Assembly: GCF_000764305.2 (NCBI RefSeq)
Contig: NW_025940959.1
Location: 62,001-126,000 of the forward strand
Origin: Hyalella azteca
Taxonomy: Eukaryota; Arthropoda; Malacostraca; Amphipoda; Hyalellidae
Reading direction: 5' to 3'
DNA length: 64,000 bases
This document shows, piece after piece, positions 43,757 through 54,984 of the stretch. The translations under genes were made by a program, and so were the position numbers. Numbering within the stretch: position 1 is the stretch's first letter; every line of letters starts with the position of its first letter. The notes under the pieces are model-generated. The model was not told the origin of the DNA and searched no databases. It saw nothing but the letters and a program-made list of their open reading frames with translations.

Positions 43757-44000
43757 CGGGGTTCACGAAAACATGCCGTTCTGTTTAAGGTTATTTACCC
43801 AGTTGATAAATGAACCTTAGGGTTCAAGAGAACAGGCCTTTATGTTACAGGTTATTTACCCAGTTGGTAAATGAACCTTGGTGTTCAAGAGAATAGGCCG
43901 TTCTGTTTCAGGTTATTTACCCAGTCGGTAAATCAACCTTTGGTTTGGTTTGGCCGTTCTGTTACAGGTTATTTACCAGTTGGTAAATGAACCTCAGGGT
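43757..44000. repeat. About 60-bp minisatellite, four units
   Basis: Units of ggttatttacccagttggta, aatgaaccttggggttcaag and agaacaggccgttctgt. Confidence 0.88.
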
Positions 44001-44029
44001 TCGAGAAAACAGAGTTTTCTATTAGCAAG

Positions 44030-44848
44030 AATCGAAGACGTTTTGTTTCAATAAACGTGTTATACTCAGACGCACGTCTCCATTGCTACTGAAATGGCGT
44101 CTTTTGGAGGGGCACCGTACGACACAAATGGCAGGTTCTGGGTATTGTTTTGTTAATGCTTTGCTGTTCAAATTAGGAAGAGGGAAGGCGTGCGTTTGTT
44201 CTGCAACCTTCGCTTTAAGGGAAATGTCGGATTCATATAACCTCAATCTTTATCCAAAAATCTGCCCACCTTTCGTGGCGTGCCGCTCACTTCATCCATG
44301 TTTCTCAGCAGGACCCTGTATTATCCTGTACTGTAAAACATGATTTCTACCATCTACATTAGAATAAATACATGCTGTTCTTTTTAATTTGTATTTATCG
44401 GCCCCATTGGTATTTCGGCGAGCTCACCAGCGGTCTCGACGGCTTAAAAGATAACTGCAGACTCGAACAGAACTCCAAAGACGTTTCATTTTAATAAACG
44501 TGTTATACTCAATCGCGCGCTCATGTCTCCACTGCTACTGAAATGGCGTCGTTTGATGAGAGGTACAGAGTGGAGTACGACACAAATGGCCGGTTCTGGG
44601 TTATGTTTTGTTAATGCTTTGCGGTTCAAGTTAGGAAAAGGAAGTCGCTCGTTTGTTCTGCAAGCTTCAAAGGAAATGTCGGATTCATATAACCCCAAAG
44701 TCCCCAATCTTTATCCTGTAATGTAAACCATGATTTCTACCATCTATATAAGAATAAATAAATGCTGTTTTTTTTTAATTTGATTTGTCGGCCCTCATAA
44801 ACCTAATCGGTTTTTCGGCGAGCTCACCAGCGGTCTCGACGGCTTAGT
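44030..44848. repeat. Direct duplication of about 0.4 kb
   Basis: 44030-44443 and 44478-44848 share ttcaataaacgtgttatact at the start, gaaatgtcggattcatataa in the middle and cgagctcaccagcggtctcg at the end. Frames inside both copies are broken differently; no gene recognised. Confidence 0.85.
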
Positions 44849-45039
44849 CGAACCTCCACTTTGCGCATGTTTCTGTGAAGATTTAGAATAATTCTGATTT
44901 TATTTTTAAGGTCGCAAACATCGACTTTAAATTTCACGTTACTCGACCCTTATTTTGACTAATGGGTCTGGGTCGAGGTCGATTGGTAAAAACGTCTGGA
45001 TTATCAGAGCTACTCCGAAAAAAAACTTAAAGCAACAAA

Positions 45040-45310
45040 TGGATAATAACTCGTAGTAATTATAAAGATAATAACGAACTAATTATAAAAATTATTCTGA
45101 AGTAATTATAAAGATAATAACGAAGTAATTAACGATGGTAACTTGAAATAATTTTAGAGATAGCAACCTGAAGTAATTATAAAAATAGTAACTTGAAATA
45201 AGTATAAAAATATCAACTTGAAGTAAGTATAAAGATGGTAACTTGAAGTAATTATAAAGGTAGCAACTTGAAGTAATTATAAATAAAATAACTTGAAGCA
45301 ATTAAAACGA
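45040..45310. repeat. About 30-bp AT-rich minisatellite
   Basis: About nine units of gtaattataaagatagtaac plus ttgaa. Confidence 0.85.
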
Positions 45311-46166
45311 CAATTTGATCGATACCTAAATATGGTCCAATAGTTGCGCTACTGCGAAGCATCCTCGATGAATTGCTGCTTGTGTGGGGTAACGGTCTAG
45401 GTAATCGAAACAGAAACTGGTAATTTAGGTGAACAAATGTTAATCTAAGTCAACCGTCTTGGTAATAGAATCAGAAACTTGAAATCAAATTCAACCGAAT
45501 AGGTTATCGAAAAATGATTCGGCAACACCAGTTAATTGGTATAATTTTCATTAAACAACCGAGTGATATTCACATTATATTTGTCAACATAAGACGAGGG
45601 GTTGATTTTTTACAGGAGGGGATTTTTTTTACACGGTTAGTGATTTTTGAGTCCGTGCGGGGCGGTGACACGCTCATGGTAAGGCGCCTTATGGTAGCTC
45701 GCATGGTCGCTTAGCATTTTGATTGATTTTTACGTATAGTCAATTATGGTAGTTGTCCCAAAATACTCATTGAAACTTGAACGTTATTCCATACATTCTC
45801 GTTTTTCACCCATAACATATGTAAACTTCCTTTGATTGCCAGCGTAGGTTCATCCCACGTTCAAACATTTCCAAAAATTCATGTTCTTTGGCTTATGTTA
45901 CCAATAAACATGGTTGAACCCTTGGATAAACTCATATTCTTTCATCGAGGTTGTCAGTAATCCTTGTCGGTCTGTATAGGTACAACTGTACCCACACTTA
46001 TTTGGTACGACGGTAGCGTTATAAAATAATGCAGTCTGGTGGGAGTTCGAAATGGTTGAACGCTTGAGGACTCGTAAATTACATGTTTCTCAACATCGCC
46101 CATACATTCTAGTCACAACTTAGGAACAAGAAGCTGCAATCGCCGCTATTCTTCTATTTTTACGGC

Positions 46167-46314
46167 GCTGTCCAACACCAGGAAGCGCCTCATAGTTCTC
46201 TTGCCCACATCAATTTCCCCCTCCTCCTCTTTATACCCTAGCTGTCCAACACCAGGAAGCGCCTCATAGTTCTCTTGCCCACATCAATTTCCCCCTCCTC
46301 CTCTTTACCCCCTT
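46167..46314. repeat. 74-bp direct repeat, two units
   Basis: gctgtccaacaccaggaagc and following, at 46167 and 46241, nearly identical. Confidence 0.9.
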
Positions 46315-46690
46315 CTTCTCCCCTACCTCCTCTTTATCCCCTTCTTCTTCCCCTAACTCCCCTTTACCCTCTTATTCTTCCCCCTCTTCCTCTTTGCTCC
46401 CTTCTTCTTCCACGTACGACTTCTTAACCCTCTCCTTCTTCTCCCTAACTCTTCCTTGCTCAATCTTCTTCCCTTACCTCCTCTTTTTACCCTCTTCTTC
46501 TTCCCCCTCCTCCTCTTTGCTCCCTTCTTCTTCCCCCTACCTTCTCTTTACCCTCTTCTTCTTCCAACTTTTCCTCTTTACCTCCTTTTTCTTTCCCCTA
46601 CCTCCTCTTTACCAACTTCTTCCCTACCTCCTCCCCCCCTACTCCTCTTTAACCCTTCTTCTTCCCCTACCTCCTTTATACCCATTGTCA
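46285..46690. repeat. 400-base pyrimidine tract
   Basis: Almost pure C and T on the plus strand, with units like cccttcttcttcccctacct. Such strand asymmetry can form triplex DNA. Open frames here are compositional. Confidence 0.9.
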
Positions 46691-46699
46691 TATCACAAT

Positions 46700-49600
46700 A
46701 TATTACCTTATTTACGTGCAGATTAAGTACAAATCGTTGCCCATGTATTTATTCTTGCAAATATTTTTTTTAAGAAACAAGTGTAATCAAACACGGGTAC
46801 TCAACCAAATAACAGGAAAAAAACTCAATTAATCTTCTATTTAACTCGAAAGTACGCATTCCGGAAGCTGACATTATTTTAAGTACTTAATAAATATATA
46901 TTGCGTGTGACATCTAACTTCTGTTTCCTGTACATTTTGACTTGATTGTGAACTGAGTTAATTGCCCATGATTTTAATTATATTCTATGAGAAATTAACA
47001 CGATATTGCATATACAAGTTCTTGAGAAGCCTCAAGTACAGATCAAACCTTAACCACGTTCTGCAGAAGAATTCTACTTGAAGTGGGGCGTTCTTTTTCT
47101 TTGTTCCTATTTTTCTCCACTAATTTTTAATATTTTTGTTCGTCGATATGTTCCGTTACATAATTATCCTAGCAATATTCAGTAATTTTTCGCGTAAAAG
47201 ATTAATTAGATGGCAGAAGGAACCTTGACTGGTGCCACGCTGTCTTCCGTCTCCCTCGGGCACCACAAAAAATAGAAGTTAATGCCGACACAACATGACT
47301 GAACAGTTGTGTCTTCTCGCAACTTCAATTTCTTCATGTACACCAAAACGCTTTATGAATTAGAATTGATCTAGTATTAATATTCACTTCTTGTGTCGCG
47401 TAGGAATATCTGTTTTACGTTTTATGCATCCACATGCACGTTTAAGTTGTACATGTACGTAGGTTAGTTTCACCAAGTTTCGCGACATTAACAGTTGGGG
47501 CAGCATAACATAGTTGAATATTGAATAATACTTAATATACTTAATAATACTTAATACTTAATAAATAGCATACTTGAATAATCGTAATAGATAGGATGAT
47601 TGTAAATTCCGTTATAATATTTTTATTGAAATTTATAAGCAAAGATCGAGACAATACTGATTTGGTTTTGTTATTCTGGTCATTAATAAATATTGTTTAC
47701 TAAGAGAGTTTATTATAAAATATTTATAATACAGTTAAATAGACCAAGTATTTTATCAGCAACGTACCCTATTGAAGGATATCGAACAATAAATCTCCCA
47801 GTTTCAAACATTCCGTCGACATATATATGTAGGTATATGTCTCAACATCTGTTTAAATATAGTCTGCACGTTTAACTTTTTGCAATTTTTTACAGATTTT
47901 CTAAAATTGTACCTCTCTCAAACGTTACCTTGTACTAGAGTCGCTATTTACAGTGAAGGTCAGACCGATTTAAGTATGCATATATATTAACTGTATTACC
48001 AAACGTCTGCCCAGGTACTGTTTCTTACAGCTGTAAACGTCTGCCCAGACACAGACACAGCTGTAAAAACATTCCGTTAGCCACGGTTGATTCGATGAAT
48101 TTCTCGATCTCGAACCTTCCGCGCTGTCCTTGAGACGCCCATTCAAACTTTGGTGTCCGAAAAAGGCGAGCTTGCCGCATTTCCAGACTTAGATTGTTGA
48201 GCGTATATACATCAGTAATAATAAATATGAGTGACTACTTTATTAAAATTCGTGTCAACTTTTTTAGATCGAAAAGGAAATAATCGTAATCACAGTATAA
48301 AGTTTTTGAATGAATTTAGGATGAGCATTTTTGTTTTTTTTTTTCGAATGAATTTAGGAAATGCATATATGAATTTTTGCAAGCTGATACAGACGCTCAG
48401 ATTAAGAACGATTTATATATATAATCGACACGTCATGGTTCATTGTTAGGTACTGTCAAAAATTATGTTGAATTTTGATGATAGTGGTGTGAGATTCGAC
48501 AGATAAAAATAGAGTAAATATGAGATGAGAACGCATGTGTGATAATTGTTCGGTGTACTCTAATCGATTTATCCCGACGCATTTTTAGATTTTTTTTTTG
48601 TGATGGCGTCCTTTGCATATTTTTGCGACGCTATCCTTCATTGTCATAGTGTACGTCGCGGCACACTTAATCATTGCAATCCCCAAAAAAGAGCGAGCAC
48701 CGTATTAGTAGGCAACGATTAATAACTGTTCGGTCGCCGAAATTTAATTTACCATCGCAATGCAAACTCCAAATCCAAAACTACAAAATTACTACGATCA
48801 TCAAATTCGATTAATTCTAACTATTAACAGGAGAAATATTGAGCTCGATTCTTCTCGTGTGACGTCATCTCCTAATTTTAGAGCTCACTCCTTTTTTCCT
48901 ACGTCGGTTTAGGCATCTGACGTAACTTTTACGACGTTAGGGAGCCTCGTTAACGTTGTTACGCAAGCGTTGTTATGGCAGACGTTACACAAGGATTTTG
49001 ATGAACGACTACCGTTTTTCTATCTTGGATAATAACAGTAGTTTATGAAGCTGCCATGATGTATATATAATGAAGGGAGTTTTAAGAAACATTGCAGTTG
49101 TGATAGTGTTTCTCCAGCTATCGGACATTGCACTCCCATAAATATGAATAGTTTATAAGTTGAATTGCTTCCGGAAAATCCCACAGGTAGTTTCGGGATA
49201 GTTTTCAGCCCTGAAAACCACAAACTTTTGCATATTTGCAAACTTTCGAAAGTTTTCGCATCCTCGAAATACTTGAAAAAGTTTCAAAATTTGCCTAAAT
49301 CTAGAAGTACAAAATTCATCTCAATTTTAAAATACTTGAACTCTTAACATTAAGCTGAATGTGTGCACACATTTTTTCGTAATAATTAACGTTCACCAGG
49401 TTGGTAATAATTTTATATTAAAAATTACAAGAGGGGCTCCAGCATCACAGGTGAGACAGGTTTGCGAACTTTTCGTTTTTTCAGCGTTTGCAACTGACAA
49501 AATAATGAATATATTACTGTGAATTACATCCGTCTTGCTTTCACTTTATATTTCAAAGTTGATAAAGAGTGATTGCATCTCAAAATAATTAATGCATATC

Positions 49601-50940
49601 TTTAATTTTCCCCTCAGATTTCAATGTTCATATAACAGAGAATAATTAGAAAAATATTGAATTTTGCTTTCTTCTTTTACGTAAGTCGATCGTACTTGAG
49701 ACAATTTTCTTTTCTCTTATCCAATCCCTGATGCTTGTTATTAGTAATTTTAGATATCAATCTAAATTAACCTTATTAATCTTAACCTTGCACTCAAGTC
49801 ATGGATTACTCGAAGTCTTAAATTAAACATCTGAAGCAACATAACGGTTAACGGTGAGGCAGGCGTACGCCGTTAAAGGTTATAGCTAGTAAATGGCGAG
49901 CGAAACTTTTCTACTATACTTTTAATAAAGTTATCAATATAGATTTTATTACAATTATTATTGTTTTGAAATTTAATAAGAATTCTTCAGAAAAAGACTT
50001 AAATAATACATACTCGCGTTAGTCGCTTAAGAATACGAAAATTTTATGGACATTATGGTAGTTGTACATCATTATGCTACTCTTAAATGTAACAATTCTT
50101 CTTAAATTACAAGAAAATAACATTTAAATTGCATCATATTCGAAAGGTTAAGCTTTCTACCATGACCGCAATCTTGACCTGCGCGTACGCTGTTTGCAGA
50201 TGTCGTTGCGTTCACACTACGCTGTCCACGCGTTCACGTTGCGTCTTATCAAACGCAGATCCTATAAGACGACAGTAATGCAATCTTTCGCTTCCTGCTG
50301 TTCATTTGTAAACTCAGCAATATAGTGGCCAATCAATAGAAGAGTTTTTTACCTTAATGAATAAACATACAATATTTCGTTTTCAAACAGTTTAATAGAT
50401 TCCTTTAGCCTCCCAAAGTATAAGGCAGGTCATTATTGAAGGAGAAAAAATCCGTTGGCTCATCTCGTTTTGCTTTGAAATTTTATCTCAGTTTAACACA
50501 CGGGAACGAATTTTTTGGCGTCAATATTGAATATACTCTTGAATTTTCTCGTGTGTAACTCAAATAAAGTTTAAAATCTTTATGGCCTACGCATATTGAA
50601 CTCATCTCTTTGTTCCGTGTAAATCAAAGTCTTATCCAAAATCAAATCATCCAAAGGATTGAAAGATTTAAGTAAAAATTTTCGCGTTGTTTAACGCTAG
50701 AAGCATCATTTGGAGATATAAACCAAAGAGCGAATCAGTTAAGCCTTGCGTAATCTATTTATGGATATTCAATGCCCATATTTTGTAGACGAGTCCACGA
50801 TCGCAAGAGCCATAAATATTCAGTGCAGACATTTGTAACGACCATCCAGTTACGTGTATTTAGAGGCACTGACTTCCGCGTGTACACTCTGTACAGCTCC
50901 AGTACTCGCGCATCAGTTCCGTATCCACATGACATGCCGC
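46700..50940. other. Intergenic, nothing recognised
   Basis: AT-rich with short frames only. A small repeated motif (cttaataatactt) lies at 47523-47570 and a duplicated phrase (acgtctgcccag) at 48003-48050. Confidence 0.4.
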
Positions 50941-50943
50941 GCG

Positions 50944-50980
50944 TATATATAAAGGCCCGGCTTAGCAGACGTCACCATTA
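50944..50980 (+). promoter_or_regulatory. TATA promoter of the small secreted-peptide gene
   Basis: TATATAAAG at 50946-50954 in a GC-richer setting (cgcgtatatataaaggcccg), with an initiator-like tcaccattag about 28-31 bases on. A CRE-like gacgtca lies at 50969-50975. Strong spacing for an arthropod TATA/Inr promoter; start near 50974-50977. Confidence 0.65.
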
Positions 50981-51712
50981 GTTGCTCTCGTGCTGTACAA
51001 GACGTACAACTTCCCAGCTTGCGATCTGTTCTGGTGGGTTATGCCACTCTATTACTCTCTCAGTTACTATTAACATGCACTTAATACAGTATATATATAT
51101 AATAAAGCGTGTTTAAAATGAACTTGTTTTCAACGAAGTTAAAATGTTGTTTATGATTGAATACCTAAAATTTACATTCATCTCATTCTAACCCTGTTTG
51201 TTGATTAGTTGTCTCCTTAACATGAATGCTATTTCTTTTTTTAATAACTGTCAATTTTTATTTGCGTCTGTAATACAACACAGTTTCAGTTTTTAATCTC
51301 TCAATTTTATTACTCATTATTTTATTTTACATGAGATGAAGCTTAAGAAAGGTCAATTATATGCCATTTAAATGAAATGGAGACTAACGCAATGCGGATA
51401 TCTTTATTTCCGAAGGACGAACTGCTTTTTAAAAGCTCGAATTATGCTTTACATTGCAACTTTGTGCATACGATGACAATTGCGCCTATTGTGTGCATGT
51501 AAAAGAATACTAATTATCTTGTGTTTTATTTCTACTAAATACATGTGTGGAGCCGATAAGATAACGTCATTTGATTATGATCCACCACTATCTCAGAATC
51601 CTTTACACTCATATGACACGAAGTTATAGGTTTCAATCAGAGTAAGTTGCTGAATAACCAACCGACTTCTCTTTTACAGATTCTCACCGTAGCTCCCAAA
51701 ACCATAGCAAAA

Positions 51713-51955
51713 ATGTCCGCTCTTCGCTCCTACTTCGCCGTCTTGCTGGTCGTGATCTTGGCTCTACTCTGCACCGTGGAGTCGAGACCGAGATTTAACG
51801 GCCTTTTAAGCCTGGACTTCTCCTCCTTGGAGCAAGGATATAGCAGCAAAGGTGCTAAAGGCTGCCATGTAATTTCAAACGCCTTGGATGGAGCCAGCGC
51901 CGAACTATCGGTGGAGGAGCAAACTATGCAATTCTTGCGATGTGATTGGGAGTGA
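51713..51955 (+). CDS. Small secreted peptide precursor, 80 residues, unrecognised
   Basis: Not recognised. Exon 1 is noncoding, about 50977-51033, ending CTG|GTGGGT. Exon 2 starts at 51680 after cttttacag, with ATG at 51713 in good context (gcaaaaATG). The protein begins MSALRSYFAVLLVVILALLC TVES, a clear signal peptide of about 24 residues. The remaining 56 residues start RPRFNGLLSLDFSSLEQGYS, contain two cysteines (in KGCHVI and FLRCDWE) that could make one disulfide, and end with WE before TGA. No dibasic cleavage site or amidation glycine is visible, so it is not a typical multi-peptide neuropeptide precursor; a secreted single-peptide hormone or defence peptide is possible. An upstream in-frame Met (51647) lies in the intron and is not used if the splice is right. 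Confidence 0.65.
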   Translation: MSALRSYFAVLLVVILALLCTVESRPRFNGLLSLDFSSLEQGYSSKGAKGCHVISNALDGASAELSVEEQTMQFLRCDWE

Positions 51956-52925
51956 TTTTTTGACGCCAGAATGGAGGTGTGAATGCATCTCTTTGCTGCG
52001 ACTAGAAATCATTTCGAACCACGAAGAGATCAAGTTCGATTTAGGCTTGTCCAAAGACTTTTGAGAGGTTAATACCTACAACAATGTTCTTGGAAGATGC
52101 CCATCGCTCTGTGAAATCTTGAAACTAGCTTTGACCCAGCGCCAATCTTCATTGCAACAAACCTCAAGTTACTCAATCCTGTCTTCGGTATGGGAGAATC
52201 GAGCATAAAAGCTGACCTGGAAAGAAATCGAGTAACGTTGCGAAGAACATTGAGTTTCATGAGAGCACATATACACGGACCTCGCAAGCTGTGTCTGCCG
52301 TGGAGAACTTCCAGCTAGCAAAAGCTCTGTACGAGCGTTGTACGCGGAAGCTGCCATACTGTTATTTTTCTTCATCGCATCTTCTGAAGACCGTTGAGAG
52401 CAAAGGTCTACAAAGTTGCTTAAGTATTTCTTAGGATGATTTTCCTGCAAACAATTCTTAACAGATTTTGACTTCCAGAGTCAGTTTCTGAAGCCGAGAG
52501 CTTGCGTCGCATTATTCGAGAAACTGAAATTATCACAGTGCCAGAAATCTGTTTTCGTTTAGGTTCTCTTAAATACCGATTTGAAGGTCAATATTGTACT
52601 GTTCAGTTAATGCTCTAGAAGGGGACTGCATTATAAATTGACTATGCTTACAACATATGATTTCTGAACTTCTTAGCATCTGGGTCACCTTGGCCAGAGA
52701 TTAGGAGGGAAATCTCTCCGGGAGTTGCCCTAACCTAATGAAATCACTCTCGGCCCGTTGCGACGCTGATTCTATTGTACCGCCACCAGCATTTTATTGA
52801 AAATTAAAAAAAATATATATGTCAATCAAGAGATTATGATTGAAATTTCACTTGAAGTGTGACTTCAATTTCACTAAAATTGTTACAAAAATTAGACTAA
52901 AATTGTCATGGGAAATAAAATAAAA
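51956..52925 (+). terminator. 3' UTR and likely poly(A) signal of the peptide gene
   Basis: The first AATAAA downstream is at 52914-52919 (ggaaataaaataaaaat), implying a 3' UTR of about 960 bases. No other gene recognised in it. Confidence 0.4.
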
Positions 52926-53754
52926 ATATTCATAGTTTCATTCTCTGTTCTTCTCCTAATAGTTAAGTGACTGCTTATGTATGCAAAAAGTATGACTGCT
53001 CTGAAAGCATGATAAAATATTTACCTCTTATTTAGGAGAAAGAGAACTAAAGAATACCTCATTCGAATGCTTCAAAATGATGTGACATGGATTAGCGTTG
53101 GCTTAATTGCCAATGAGGCTAGTTTCACTCAACACTCAACAGGTGTCTCGTCTGATGCCTCTCACATTAGTTTCCCCCTGAATTCAATTTGAAAGTAGAA
53201 AAAATATGTCGGTGTAATTTGAGGACGGACTGAAAAATATTACTTATAAAGTTTTGGAGCACTCCACGTATTTTTTTTCATTGAAAATAATATTTTTGAT
53301 AAACTGAATCTGAAATGACTATTAAGCATGAAGCTACACATTATGCATGAATTGAAAAATTTACCAATCTGTTATGAACTTTTCTAAAAATGCAAACTCT
53401 CATAAAGTTCTTAGAGTATCAAGTAATCAAGAATGACGGTAAAATGAAAAAAAAACTCGCAAACAAAGGTAAAATCGAAAAAAAAATTATAAGCTACAAA
53501 ATCACCGTTTGATAGTTAGGAATGTATATCCAAAATTTCGTTCAAATTTGTTCAATAGTTTGGAAGAAATTCTTTGATCACTGCGAATTTCGGCCTATTT
53601 CGCAACATACGCGTAACTCACAAATGAAGGTGAAATTCAAAAAAATTTACGAGCTAAACATCACCGTTAGGTTCTGATGAATACGTCTTCCAAGTTTTAT
53701 TGAGCTGCGTGCATTGGTTTTGGAGATATTACTTGATAATTGAATTTGGAGATT
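52926..53754. other. AT-rich, nothing recognised
   Basis: Includes two similar phrases (acaaaggtaaaatcgaaaaa near 53463 and a relative near 53630) that may be the body of the element ending at 53808. Confidence 0.35.
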
Positions 53755-53808
53755 GGTCGTGAGACCGGCCACGAGTCCGGCCGTAAATTCGCCCGCGACG
53801 TCTTAGGT
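53755..53808 (+). mobile_element. Terminal sequence related to the 6636 fold-back element
   Basis: gagaccggccacgagtccgg, then ccgtaaattcgcccgcgacg, matches in inverse orientation the left end at 6636 (same spacing of ggccgg and gtaaatt). Confidence 0.65.
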
Positions 53809-53934
53809 TTCTAGTGCGGAAACAGTTAAAACAGCTGAAAAACATATTGGTTCACTAAATGGGGTTCTATTTGTGAAATACACATTTGTGTTTAACCTTT
53901 ATCTTTTAAAATTGCATCGTAATAAAATTCAGGA

Positions 53935-54018
53935 AAGAGGCGTATGTCTGTGAGGGGCGCTAGAAATTCACTAATGAGCCAAAGGGGGCGCCAGCCTGAA
54001 AAAGTTTGGGAACCACTG
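53935..54018 (-). mobile_element. hAT-type transposon end
   Basis: The sequence aaaagtttgggaaccactgg is the typical inverted terminus of hAT elements (reverse complement CAGTGGTTCCCAAAC). It directly abuts the non-LTR remnant. Only the end is recognised. Confidence 0.5.
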
Positions 54019-54019
54019 G

Positions 54020-54350
54020 ACTAGACGAAGCTATGCAGGAGCATATGTTCAGTCTTAAAATGCCTAGCAAATTACGGACCAGGCAATAAGTCCAGACGAA
54101 GCAATGCAGGAGCATATGTTCAGTCTTAAAATGCCTAGCATCTTACGGACCAGGCAATAAGTCCAGCAGCTGTTACTTTCAATCAATCGTCAGTTATGGA
54201 AAGATCGGGTTCAAAAGGCCGGATCCCTTGTGGAATTGGGTCACGAAAAGTACATGAATCGGCAACAGGCCATGGGCCCATTTCATCAGTGCAGACACTC
54301 CAATTCTATTCTATTTTAAGTATGTTTTATAATTTAGAGCTCAGGAGGTT
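54020..54350 (+). mobile_element. Non-LTR retrotransposon tail, second copy
   Basis: Same sequence as 2951-3250 in opposite orientation (gacgaagctatgcaggagca, then tatgttcagtcttaaaatgc), including MERSGSKGR. An internal 71-bp tandem duplication (54023 and 54094) is absent from the other copy. Confidence 0.65.
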
Positions 54351-54439
54351 AGGTAAGAATTTATTCGTCCAAAATTGCCAATCGTAATTTCGCACACCCC
54401 AGAACATTCAATGTAATTAGTCCATTCGATGTAATTAGT

Positions 54440-54500
54440 CCAGGGCAGGGCGGCTCAGTGGTTAAAGTTCAGAGTACCAAGATTGGTGAAACGCTATTGA
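54440..54500 (+). mobile_element. tRNA-derived SINE-like fragment
   Basis: ggcggctcagtggttaaagt resembles the A-box head of tRNA-derived SINEs. An (ATT)n run follows at 54536-54566. Confidence 0.35.
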
Positions 54501-54692
54501 TATATAGTGGTGAAACGCTATTATTATTTATATTTTAATATTATTATTATTATTATTATTATTATCTCGGACATCAGTCACGTTATTCAACATCATCGGC
54601 TAAACTATGTCATGATCGTAGTAATTCATATGGTGTTTATTTTAAAAAATTTTTCTTTAATGTATTTGTTTGTTCGAAGCAAAGTCGTGTTC

Positions 54693-54839
54693 CAGGTCGT
54701 GTTCGAATATAAAGGGGCTGTTAGTATGCAGGACACTTATCGTATCGCCATATTACCTGGACCTGACATTGTATTCTTCTTGAGAACTGATAATGATAGT
54801 GAGGTTGAATTGAAACTTGGAGAAGAGAAGCTGGATTAA
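54693..54839 (+). other. Possible terminal exon or element fragment
   Basis: After gttccag the frame reads VVFEYKGAVSMQDTYRIAIL, then PGPDIVFFLRTDNDSEVELK to TAA at 54837. It reads like protein but no family is recognised and no preceding exon is seen. Confidence 0.25.
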
Positions 54840-54897
54840 ATACTGAACTGTAATTCGGTGCTGTTTACTTAATTCTCAAATAAGAAATTACGCTTCC

Positions 54898-54980
54898 CTC
54901 GAATACGAGAACACGGACCTCGAATACGAGAACACGGACCTCGAATACGAGAGCACGGACCTCGAATACGAGAGCACGAG
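54898..54980. repeat. 21-bp minisatellite, four units
   Basis: ctcgaatacgagaacacggac, nearly perfect; ctcgaatacgag carries a short dyad. Confidence 0.9.
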
Positions 54981-54984
54981 TGAG

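Noticed and set aside
46394..46773. Frames of over 100 residues rich in Ser, Pro, Leu and Phe
   Set aside because: Products of the pyrimidine tract.
52069..52450. Minus-strand frames in the 3' UTR of the peptide gene
   Set aside because: No homology, no splice or promoter context, overlapping each other in two frames.
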